Shown in pieces: positions 1-6,427 of a stretch of DNA of 17,915 bases. The stretch is from an uncultured Actinomyces sp. Its GTDB lineage: Bacteria > Actinomycetota > Actinomycetes > Actinomycetales > Actinomycetaceae. The stretch lies in assembly GCA_902773415.1 (NCBI GenBank), contig CACYEE010000209.1, forward strand, positions 1 through 17,915, read 5' to 3'. The notes under the pieces were generated by a model that ran no database searches, was not told where the DNA came from, and was given only the letters and a program-made list of their open reading frames with translations. Numbering within the stretch: the first letter of the stretch is position 1; each line of letters opens with the position of its first letter. The translations under genes and the position numbers were made by a program.

Positions 1-2
1 CG

Positions 3-188
3 CCCGCAGGCGAACGTCGCGCCGACCTTGTGCGCATGACCCGGCAATGGATCGACGCCCTCGAACCGCACCTTCGTGCCCGTCTGGCCGACTGGCACAT
101 GCTCCAGAAGGTCTTCGTTGCCGATCTCGACCCCGAACGCCTTGCGCGCGCCCGTGCCCGCGCAGCAAACTCGTCCCGGGACCGGTAG
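3..188 (+). CDS. patA: Phosphatidylinositol mannoside acyltransferase, C-terminal fragment
   Basis: Only the last 61 codons are inside the window; the gene enters from the left edge and stops with TAG at 186-188. The tail contains a WHMLQKVF segment followed by a short basic, Ala/Arg-rich end. This resembles the C-terminus of actinobacterial PatA-type acyltransferases, which add an acyl chain to the mannose of PIM on the inner face of the membrane. The catalytic HX4D motif lies outside the window and cannot be checked. The identification rests mainly on the position directly upstream of pimA, matching the conserved pgsA-patA-pimA order. The 72-bp gap to pimA has no obvious terminator, so co-transcription is likely. 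Confidence 0.75.
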   Translation, partial: PAGERRADLVRMTRQWIDALEPHLRARLADWHMLQKVFVADLDPERLARARARAANSSRDR

Positions 189-260
189 GCGAAAGCTCCG
201 CCAAAGGCATAGGCTTGGGGAAGCGGCACGCGGCAACGCAACGGAAGAAGGAGGCGTCTG

Positions 261-1391
261 ATGCGCATCGGTATCGTCTGCCCCTACTCGTGGGATGTTG
301 CCGGGGGAGTGCAGTTCCATATCCGTGACCTTGCGACCGAACTCATCGCGCGCGGCCACGAGGTATCCGTTCTCGCCCCGGCGGAAAACGCCGCCGCCCT
401 GCCCGAATTCATCGTCCCGACCGGTGCCGCGATTCCCATCCGATACAACGGTTCCGTGGCGCGCCTCGCCTTCGGGCCGCGCGTCGCACGCGAGGTGCGC
501 GCCTGGCTCAAGGCCGGGAACTTCGATGTGCTGCATGTTCACGAACCCTTCCTGCCGTCCCTGTCGATCATTGCCGTCGTGAATGCCGCATGCCCTGTCG
601 TGTCCACCCATCACGCCGCGATGGACCGTTCGCGGGCAATGGATTTCGCTTCGCCGATGGTCCGGGGCGTCCTCGAGAGAATCTCCGCGCGCATCGCCGT
701 CTCCCAGGAAGCGCGGAGAACCGCCGTCCAGTATCTCGGCGGCGACGCCTACGTCATCCCCAACGGGGTCTATACCGAAAGCTTCGCGCAGGCGCAGATC
801 GACGCACGGTTCGCGGGAACCGCGGACGCCCCGGCCCTCGGCTTCCTTGGCCGCATCGACGAGCCCCGAAAGGGACTGCCCGTTGTCGCCCGCGCCTTCC
901 CCGCAATCGTCGAGGCGTATCCGAACGTCCGCCTTTTCGTTGCCGGTGTCGGAAACCATGAAGCCGCACGCGCCCGCTTCGGCAGGCATGCCGACCACGT
1001 CGAATTCCTCGGGCCCGTCTCCGAAGAGGACAAGGCCGCAATGCTCGCTTCCGTCGACCTCTACCTCGCCCCCAACACCGGGGGAGAATCCTTCGGAATC
1101 ATCCTCATTGAAGCGATGAGCGCCGGCGCCTTCGTCGTCGCCTCCGACATTCCCGCATTCCAGGCAGTGCTCGGCACCGGACGATACGGAGCCCAGTTCG
1201 CCAACGACGATGCCGACGAGCTTGCCGCCACCGTCATCGAGTCCCTGGCACGGCCCGAACGCCGCGCCGAGACCTGTGCCGCCGCACGCCTCGAAGCCCG
1301 GCGCTACGACTGGTCCGCAGTCGCCTCCCAGGTCCTCGCCGTCTACGAGACCGCCGTACGCACGGCAAGCTTGGAGGTCGAATCCCGATGA
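261..1391 (+). CDS. pimA: Phosphatidylinositol alpha-mannosyltransferase (GT4), PimA
   Basis: This 376-residue GT-B glycosyltransferase should transfer mannose from GDP-mannose to phosphatidylinositol, the first step of PIM synthesis at the cytoplasmic membrane. The N-terminal half has a glycine loop (WDVAGGVQ, G15/G16) and THH at 116-118. The C-terminal half has the donor site: GRIDEPRKG with R198 and K204, then GGESFG with E276. These correspond closely in position to residues known to be essential in mycobacterial PimA. Length is typical. An AAGGAGG ribosome site sits about 7 nt before the ATG. The stop overlaps the next start (ATGA at 1388-1391), pointing to translational coupling. Related GT4 enzymes such as PimB share the fold, but the patA/NUDIX context favours PimA. 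Confidence 0.93.
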   Translation: MRIGIVCPYSWDVAGGVQFHIRDLATELIARGHEVSVLAPAENAAALPEFIVPTGAAIPIRYNGSVARLAFGPRVAREVRAWLKAGNFDVLHVHEPFLPSLSIIAVVNAACPVVSTHHAAMDRSRAMDFASPMVRGVLERISARIAVSQEARRTAVQYLGGDAYVIPNGVYTESFAQAQIDARFAGTADAPALGFLGRIDEPRKGLPVVARAFPAIVEAYPNVRLFVAGVGNHEAARARFGRHADHVEFLGPVSEEDKAAMLASVDLYLAPNTGGESFGIILIEAMSAGAFVVASDIPAFQAVLGTGRYGAQFANDDADELAATVIESLARPERRAETCAAARLEARRYDWSAVASQVLAVYETAVRTASLEVESR

Positions 1392-2032
1392 CCCACATGC
1401 TGTCCGTTATCGTGCTGCTTGCTGCCATCCTCGCAATCGCCGCCGTCCAGGTCGCCCGTCGTCTCGACCGGCTCCACACGGCCGTCATGAAGTCCCGCCA
1501 CGCGCTCGAACGGGCCATGTCCGCGCGCATGAACGCGGCCAGGGATTTCGCAGCCTCCGGAGGGCTCGACCCTGCCAGTTCCCTGCTGCTCATCGAAGCG
1601 GCCGACGTGTGCCAGGCAGCCGAACACAACCCGATCTGCGGCGACGGGCTCGAATCGCTCGACAAGCACCACGCCGATCCGAAAGGAGCCGCCGAGCGCG
1701 TTGCCGCCGAATCCGCCCTGACCCGGGCGCTGCGGCTTACCGTCGACGAGCTCGCCGCCGTCGAAAGACTCGACCCGACAGGCCCGCCGACGACAGCCGC
1801 GGCCGCGGATGGCACGCATTCGGGCACGCCGCCTCCAGTGGCGCTGACCTCCGAACAGAACGAGCTTTTCTCGAAGCTCCAGCGCTCGCGCCTCGACGTG
1901 AAACTGACACGGGCCTTCCACAACTCCCACGTCGACCAGGTGCGGCGACTGCGAAGAAACACGCTTGTCCGGCTCTTCCGGCTCGCCGGAAAGGCCCCCG
2001 TCCCGCAAACCGTCGACCTTGATGACGAATAG
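1388..2032 (+). CDS. Membrane-anchored LemA-like protein of unknown function
   Basis: I do not recognise a named family with certainty. The 214-residue product starts with a single hydrophobic segment (about residues 4-23), followed by a basic, helical region (24-55) and an Ala/Glu-rich helical stretch (65-128). A Pro/Thr/Gly-rich linker follows (129-153), then a final amphipathic helix pair (154-200). The last helices contain LTRAFHNSHVDQVRRLRRNT and then LVRLFRLAG. This resembles the R-x-(F/Y)-x-N-x-x-V plus terminal LF pattern of LemA proteins, but it is divergent and carries the extra linker. The topology (short outside N-terminus, single TM, helical bundle) also fits LemA. It overlaps pimA by four bases and lies 6 bp before the PrsW gene. 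LemA assignment is my inference; biochemical function is unknown. Confidence 0.8.
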   Translation: MTHMLSVIVLLAAILAIAAVQVARRLDRLHTAVMKSRHALERAMSARMNAARDFAASGGLDPASSLLLIEAADVCQAAEHNPICGDGLESLDKHHADPKGAAERVAAESALTRALRLTVDELAAVERLDPTGPPTTAAAADGTHSGTPPPVALTSEQNELFSKLQRSRLDVKLTRAFHNSHVDQVRRLRRNTLVRLFRLAGKAPVPQTVDLDDE

Positions 2033-2038
2033 GCAAAC

Positions 2039-3340
2039 ATGAGCGAAAACGAAGACCCCACGCGCCAGATTCCTACGTCGGCTTCCGGCAGGACCCGCAA
2101 GCAGGCCCCCGCGAAACCCGTCTCCTACCCGCCTGCCGCGGATGTCACCGCGACGCTGCCCTTGCAGGGATATACGACCGAAGTTCCGACGGTCCAGTAC
2201 AGCGCGCCGAAATGGAAGGCCCCGGCGCGCCGCTCGATTACCTTCTACCTCGCCATTGCGCTCATCCTCTCCGCAGGATTTGCCGGAATCCGCTACATGA
2301 TTCCCGTGCTTACCGAACGCGGCACCGGCGTCGCAATCGGGCTTGCGCTGCTCGCCCTTCTGCCCGTCGTCGTCATCGTCTCCTTCGTGACGTGGATCGA
2401 CAACTGGGAGCCCGAACCGATGGCCCTCTACCTCGCCGCGTTCATGTGGGGGGCAGGAGTGTCCACCATCTTCTCCCTCATCTTCAACGACCGGTTCGAC
2501 CAGACCGCCCAGCTCATCATGTCCGCGACAAGCTCGGACATCCTCACGACCGTCCTCGCCGCGCCTCTCATCGAAGAAGCCTTCAAGGGGCTGGGCGTAC
2601 TCGTCATCCTCGCCCTGTTCCGCCGCAACTTCAACGGACCCGTCGACGGAATCGTCTACGGAATGCTCATCGGACTCGGCTTCGCCTTCACCGAAAACAT
2701 CGTCTATTTCTCGCGCTTCTACGAGGACCTCGGCACCGTGTTCCGCGCCCGCGCCATCCTCAACCCCTTCGTGCATCCGCTTGCCACCGCCATGACAGGC
2801 CTGTTCGTCGGCCTGTCCCTCCGGCAGCGTTCGCGTGCGAGCCTGCTGTATCTTGCCCCCACCGGATACCTCATCGCCTTCGGCCTGCATGCTCTCCACA
2901 ACCTCTCCGCGGTCCTCAACGTCTCCAACGAAAACCGCCTTGCCTTCCAGATTCCCGTATACCTCGTCATGATCGGAATCATCATTGCGGCCCGGGTCTC
3001 CGAACGGCGCGAGGTCATGACCGCATTGCAGGAATACGCGAAAGCCGGCTGGCTCACCTCGAACGAACTGTCGATGATCCAGTCCATTCCGAACCGCCGC
3101 CAGGCCGTCTTCTGGGCACGCGACGCCGTTGCCAACGCCGGCGGAAACCCTGAAGACGGCGAGGAGGCAATGCGCCGCTTCCAGGAAGAACTCATCCAGC
3201 TTGGCTATACCCGCTCGCGTGCCCTGCACCGCGGCAACGTGAACAGGGCAGGCAATCGCCAGAAGGAAGCCGCACGGCTCGAAATGCTCGGCGAACTCAG
3301 GAAGGTCTTCACGGGCAAGGTCGCTGCGGGGAATGCCTGA
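2039..3340 (+). CDS. PrsW-family intramembrane metalloprotease
   Basis: This is a 433-residue polytopic membrane protein with PrsW signatures in order: LIEEAFKG (E179, E180, K183), FAFTEN (E219, N220), FVHPLATAMTG (H246) and FGLHALHN (H284, H287). These are the acidic and histidine residues expected to bind metal in the PrsW/CPBP (glutamic-type) intramembrane protease clan. Hydrophobic segments run from about residue 68 to 318. The first ~60 residues are polar and Thr/Pro-rich, and the last ~110 are soluble and charged. B. subtilis PrsW starts the cleavage of anti-sigma factor RsiW, but actinobacterial substrates are not established. The start is 6 nt after the upstream stop, with only a weak AGG as ribosome site. 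Its stop overlaps the NUDIX start (TGATG). Confidence 0.9.
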   Translation: MSENEDPTRQIPTSASGRTRKQAPAKPVSYPPAADVTATLPLQGYTTEVPTVQYSAPKWKAPARRSITFYLAIALILSAGFAGIRYMIPVLTERGTGVAIGLALLALLPVVVIVSFVTWIDNWEPEPMALYLAAFMWGAGVSTIFSLIFNDRFDQTAQLIMSATSSDILTTVLAAPLIEEAFKGLGVLVILALFRRNFNGPVDGIVYGMLIGLGFAFTENIVYFSRFYEDLGTVFRARAILNPFVHPLATAMTGLFVGLSLRQRSRASLLYLAPTGYLIAFGLHALHNLSAVLNVSNENRLAFQIPVYLVMIGIIIAARVSERREVMTALQEYAKAGWLTSNELSMIQSIPNRRQAVFWARDAVANAGGNPEDGEEAMRRFQEELIQLGYTRSRALHRGNVNRAGNRQKEAARLEMLGELRKVFTGKVAAGNA

Positions 3341-3963
3341 TGGACGCTGCGCGCAACGAGCCTGGCGGCACAGGCCCTTCCGCTCGGCCCGCAGCCAAGG
3401 GCGAAGGCTCCGTTACCGACCTTGCGCACGATGGCGATACGGAATGGATTGCCGGCCCCGACGCAATACCCGAACGCAACGCGGCGCGCGTCGTGCTTTT
3501 CGATCCTGACGGGCGCACGCTTCTCGTCCGCGGCCACGACATCGACGATGCCGGCCGCTTCTGGTGGTTCACCGTCGGCGGCGGCATCAGGCGCGGCGAA
3601 GGCTCGCGCGAAGGCGCATGCCGCGAGCTGGCCGAAGAGACGGGACTCGGCGTGGAGCCTGCGCGTCTGGAGGGCCCGGTGCTGCGCCGAACCGCGGCGT
3701 TCAGGTTCGTTCGGCAGACGCGCCGCCAGCACGAGGAGTTCTTCCTGCTCCGCCTCGACGCCGAGGAGACGGCGCGCCTTGGGGCGGGCAGAACGCTGAC
3801 GGCTCTCGAACAGGAGGTTCTCGACGAGTTCCGATGGTGGCCCGTAGACGAGCTCGCGGCTCTGGCGGCGCGCGAAACGCTCTATCCGATCGGCCTTGCC
3901 CGGCTGGCTCCCCGATGGCTCGCCGGGTGGGACGGCGTGTGCCTTCGCATCGAGGAACCCTAG
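3340..3963 (+). CDS. NUDIX hydrolase
   Basis: The 207-residue protein has a complete Nudix box from G81 to L103, with G81, E87, and RELAEETGL at 95-103 (GX5EX7REUXEEXGU). It should hydrolyse a nucleoside diphosphate linked to another group, using Mg2+ bound by the REUXEE glutamates. The substrate cannot be read from the sequence. The first ~40 residues are low in structure and not part of the fold. A NUDIX protein beside pimA is conserved in actinobacteria (Rv2609c in M. tuberculosis is annotated that way), which suggests a link to envelope lipid or sugar-nucleotide metabolism, but this is inference. The ATG overlaps the upstream stop, so translation is probably coupled to the protease gene. 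A hairpin follows directly after the stop. Confidence 0.9.
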   Translation: MDAARNEPGGTGPSARPAAKGEGSVTDLAHDGDTEWIAGPDAIPERNAARVVLFDPDGRTLLVRGHDIDDAGRFWWFTVGGGIRRGEGSREGACRELAEETGLGVEPARLEGPVLRRTAAFRFVRQTRRQHEEFFLLRLDAEETARLGAGRTLTALEQEVLDEFRWWPVDELAALAARETLYPIGLARLAPRWLAGWDGVCLRIEEP

Positions 3964-3965
3964 AA

Positions 3966-3989
3966 GCTCCTGCATGCGACGGCAGGAGC
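3966..3989. terminator. Hairpin between convergent NUDIX and polyprenyl synthase genes
   Basis: GCTCCTGC (3966-3973) and GCAGGAGC (3982-3989) form a perfect 8-bp stem with an 8-nt loop. It lies in the 41-bp gap between two convergent stop codons, so it could end transcripts from both sides. There is no T-run on either side, as is common in high-GC actinobacteria, so efficiency is uncertain. Confidence 0.6.
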
Positions 3990-4004
3990 CGGATGCAGGC
4001 GAGG

Positions 4005-5102
4005 CTAGGATACGCGCCCTGCAAGCTCGTCCATGATTGTCCTGAGAAGGTCAAGTCCGTTTCGGCAGGCCGCGCCGGCCCGGCCTGCCTCCGAGTCGGT
4101 CGACAGTGCCGCGAAAGCGTTGTCGGCCTGCTTTTCGTAGTCGGCAATGATCGCTTCGTGGGCTTCGCGCGCGCCGCATTTCTCGGCCATGCGCTGGATG
4201 CGGGACGCTTCGCTGCCGGAAAGGGGACGGCCGAGGCAGTCGTCGAGGAAGGCGAGTTCGGGGCCCAAGATCCGTTCGCGCATGAGCGCAAGGAAAACGG
4301 TGCGTTTGCCCTCGGCGATGTCTCCGCAGGCAGGCTTGCCGGTCAGGGCGGGGTCGCCGAAGATCGCGAGGTCGTCGTCGCGGAGCTGGAAGGCGACGCC
4401 GAGAGCGAATCCGAGGCGCCGCAGGGAAGCGACAAGCCCGGCACCCGCCCCTGCGAGCCTTGCGCCAATCGCGAGAGGCAGCTCGACGGAATAGCGGGCG
4501 CTCTTGTGTCGCACGATGGCGAGAGCCCGGCCGATCGGTTCGGCGGTCTCGAGCGGCAGGTTCTCCTCGCGAACGTCAAGATACTGCCCATAGGCGACTT
4601 CGACCATCATCCGGTTGAACAGCGGCAGGGCGCCGAATCCCGCGCCCTGTTCGGCAGCGAGTGCTTTCTCGAAGCGTTCGGAGGCGGCGGCGAGAAGAAG
4701 ATCTCCGGCAACGATCGCTCCCGCCCGCCCGAATTCGCCGCAATCGCGGAGCCAGCAGTTGGAGGCGTGGAGCGTGCGGAATGCGGCGTGGGTCGCGGGC
4801 TTTCCTCGGCGCAGGGGAGAGTTGTCGATGATGTCGTCGTGGACGAGGGCGCTTGCCTGGAACAGTTCGAGGGCGCAACCCGTATCCACAATGGCTTCGA
4901 GCCGGCTTCCTCCTGCAGCGGCATATCCGGCGTAGGCGAGGGCTGCGCGGGTGCGTTTTCCGCCTTCGAGGGCGGCGGAGAGAACGTCTGCGAGTTCGGC
5001 GCAGGCGGCGTTTTCCGATGGGTCTTCCACGAGGTCAAGGAGGGTGTCGGGCCAGTGGGCGAGCCGTGTGGAGACGGCGGCCCGAAAGTCGGCAAGATTC
5101 AT
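4005..5102 (-). CDS. Polyprenyl diphosphate synthase (trans, class I)
   Basis: The 365-residue protein is a trans-prenyltransferase that condenses isopentenyl diphosphate with allylic diphosphates. The first aspartate-rich motif is DDIID (89-93), followed by the Arg pair in LRRGK. The second lies in QLRDDD (239-244), followed by FGD and GKPACGDIAEGKRT, typical of actinobacterial IdsA/GrcC-like enzymes. The residues four and five before the first motif are small (A85, S84), which usually allows C20 or longer products, so geranylgeranyl or longer chains are expected. It could serve carotenoid, menaquinone or carrier lipid synthesis; the neighbours do not decide. No clear Shine-Dalgarno precedes the ATG. 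Instead a TAGGGT hexamer ends 6 nt upstream, suggesting a leaderless mRNA. It is divergent from DUF4192. Confidence 0.92.
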   Translation of the reverse strand: MNLADFRAAVSTRLAHWPDTLLDLVEDPSENAACAELADVLSAALEGGKRTRAALAYAGYAAAGGSRLEAIVDTGCALELFQASALVHDDIIDNSPLRRGKPATHAAFRTLHASNCWLRDCGEFGRAGAIVAGDLLLAAASERFEKALAAEQGAGFGALPLFNRMMVEVAYGQYLDVREENLPLETAEPIGRALAIVRHKSARYSVELPLAIGARLAGAGAGLVASLRRLGFALGVAFQLRDDDLAIFGDPALTGKPACGDIAEGKRTVFLALMRERILGPELAFLDDCLGRPLSGSEASRIQRMAEKCGAREAHEAIIADYEKQADNAFAALSTDSEAGRAGAACRNGLDLLRTIMDELAGRVS

Positions 5103-5108
5103 GGCCCA

Positions 5109-5114
5109 ACCCTA
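5109..5114 (-). promoter_or_regulatory. Candidate -10 element of polyprenyl synthase gene (leaderless)
   Basis: On the minus strand the hexamer TAGGGT fits the TANNNT form of actinobacterial sigma-A -10 elements. Exactly 6 nt separate it from the ATG at 5102, so the transcript would begin at or next to the start codon. I see no good -35 at 16-19 nt. Confidence 0.45.
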
Positions 5115-5122
5115 GCGAACCT

Positions 5123-5159
5123 GTATCCACAGCGTGGCGAAACGTCGGTTCCATCCACA
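5123..5159 (+). other. Two DnaA-box-like nonamers in a divergent intergenic region
   Basis: GTATCCACA (5123-5131) matches the DnaA box TTATCCACA at 8 of 9 positions, and CCATCCACA (5151-5159) matches at 7 of 9, in the same orientation 28 bp apart. They lie between the divergent polyprenyl synthase and DUF4192 genes. A similar GTATCCACA occurs inside the polyprenyl synthase coding region near 4882, so chance is possible. Binding is unproven. Confidence 0.25.
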
Positions 5160-5210
5160 GGGTTCACAGGGGTCTTGTTCCGCCGAACCGCGATCGGGTG
5201 GGATGGAGAC

Positions 5211-6302
5211 ATGAAAAAGACGACAGTTTCAATCAGCAAGCCGGAAGAGGCGCTCGCCCTCATTCCGCATGTCCTGGGCTATCGGCCCTCCAACCATTTC
5301 GTCGTATTCGGTCTCCAGACCGCCCGGGAGGGGAGGGGGAGGGTCGGTCCGGCCTTTTCCTTCAGCCTCGATACGAACCCGCTGGCAGCGGAAATGGCGC
5401 AGTCCGTTGTCGAGATCGTGTCGCGGTTCGAGGTGCGGGTGTGCGTGTTTGCCCTCTATGTTCCCAGTCTCGGGGATTTCGCCGAGACGGGCGGCCCCTG
5501 CGTTCTCGCCGACATTCTTGAAGAGGTGGCCCTGAGCCAGATGGGATGCAAGGACGCCCTCTTTGCGGCCTTCGTTGCCGATTCGACGACGTGGGTTCGT
5601 GCCGATGCCCCCGTGTTCCGGCCACGGCCCATGTCGACGCTCGACGGGCATGCCAAGCGCTTCGAGGAGGCTCTGGGCGAGCCTGCACCGGCTTCGGGCA
5701 TGCCTGCAATCGCGCTGCCGGAGCTTCCGCAGGCGCTTGTCGCTTCGGCGCGGCGGGAGGCCGAACGCTGGCGTGTCCTGGATCCTGCGGCGCGGGCCGC
5801 CCACGGAGCACACGCATGGGAAGCGATACTGTCGAGGCTTGTGCCGGATGAAGAACCGGCGTGGCTTCTCGCCGACGGCGCTCTGCTGGGCCGGGCCAAT
5901 GCGGCGCTGGGCCTGGGCAGCGTTCGCGATTCGATCATGTTCCATGCGTGGGGTGGCGACGACGTGCACGCGAACCTTGGCGTCGACGGGGAGGACGACG
6001 ACGGTCCGGTTGCCGCGATGCTTCGGCGACGCCCCGATCCGCGCGCCATCCGTTCGCTGATCGCGGTGCTCGACCTGTGCGCGGCGGCCGGCGCCGACGA
6101 CGACCCGTACGCGCAGGCAGTCGCGGCCTATTTTGCCTGGTGGGGCGCATGGCGGACTCTCGCCGAGTCGCGTGCCCGAGGGGCGCTGGAACGTGATGCG
6201 GACAATGCCCTGGCGAGGCTGGTCCTGTCCCTGGTCGACAATCTCCAGCTGCCTGAGTGGGTGCACGGGCATGGGGGATTTCCGCAACCGGCCCTCGTCT
6301 AG
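5211..6302 (+). CDS. DUF4192 family protein
   Basis: This 363-residue protein of unknown function is recognised as DUF4192 by its N-terminus, where KPEEALALIPHVLGYRP is followed by a hydrophobic VVFGL strand, a hallmark of this actinobacterial family. The rest is alpha/beta-like with long Ala-rich helices, no signal peptide and no membrane segment, so it is probably cytoplasmic. A conspicuous acidic loop (GEDDDG) lies near residue 263. The open frame extends far upstream, antisense to the polyprenyl synthase. I chose the ATG at 5211 because homologous sequence begins there and a GGAG lies just before it, although the spacing is very short. It sits immediately upstream of sigA in the same direction, a neighbourhood common in actinobacteria. 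Its role is not known. Confidence 0.88.
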   Translation: MKKTTVSISKPEEALALIPHVLGYRPSNHFVVFGLQTAREGRGRVGPAFSFSLDTNPLAAEMAQSVVEIVSRFEVRVCVFALYVPSLGDFAETGGPCVLADILEEVALSQMGCKDALFAAFVADSTTWVRADAPVFRPRPMSTLDGHAKRFEEALGEPAPASGMPAIALPELPQALVASARREAERWRVLDPAARAAHGAHAWEAILSRLVPDEEPAWLLADGALLGRANAALGLGSVRDSIMFHAWGGDDVHANLGVDGEDDDGPVAAMLRRRPDPRAIRSLIAVLDLCAAAGADDDPYAQAVAAYFAWWGAWRTLAESRARGALERDADNALARLVLSLVDNLQLPEWVHGHGGFPQPALV

Positions 6303-6342
6303 CGGCAGGGCCGGACTTGTGACCATTGATACAGTGTTCGGC

Positions 6343-6368
6343 GGAATAATCGTCGGGCGACCGAAGTT
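6343..6368 (+). promoter_or_regulatory. Sigma-R/SigH-type ECF promoter upstream of sigA
   Basis: GGAAT (6343-6347) and GTT (6366-6368) are separated by 18 nt, the exact consensus of promoters read by the thiol-oxidative-stress sigma factors SigR (Streptomyces) and SigH (mycobacteria). The predicted start would lie near 6375, giving a leader of about 50 nt with a Shine-Dalgarno (GGAAGG, 6416-6421) before the GTG. In S. coelicolor the homologous gene hrdB is known to have a SigR-dependent promoter. No matching housekeeping promoter is obvious; AATAAT at 6345-6350 overlaps this element but lacks a -35 at normal distance. Confidence 0.5.
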
Positions 6369-6427
6369 GGGGCAGTATCCATAGCTATGCCCTGACTTGG
6401 GCAAAAGGCGGAAACGGAAGGGTTTAC

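Noticed and set aside
1343..3229. Long minus-strand open frame of about 628 codons opposite pimA, LemA-like and PrsW genes
   Set aside because: Gly/Arg/Asp/Glu-rich nonsense with no domain motifs, antisense to three well-supported genes; a by-product of high GC at third codon positions.
3564..5210. Upstream extension of the DUF4192 frame, open back into the NUDIX gene
   Set aside because: It overlaps the NUDIX gene out of frame and the polyprenyl synthase antisense; DUF4192 similarity begins at the ATG at 5211.
6382..6387. TAGCTA as a housekeeping -10 element for sigA
   Set aside because: It lies inside a short palindrome (CATAGCTATG) and has no -35 at a usable distance; the TTGGGG upstream is only 9 nt away.
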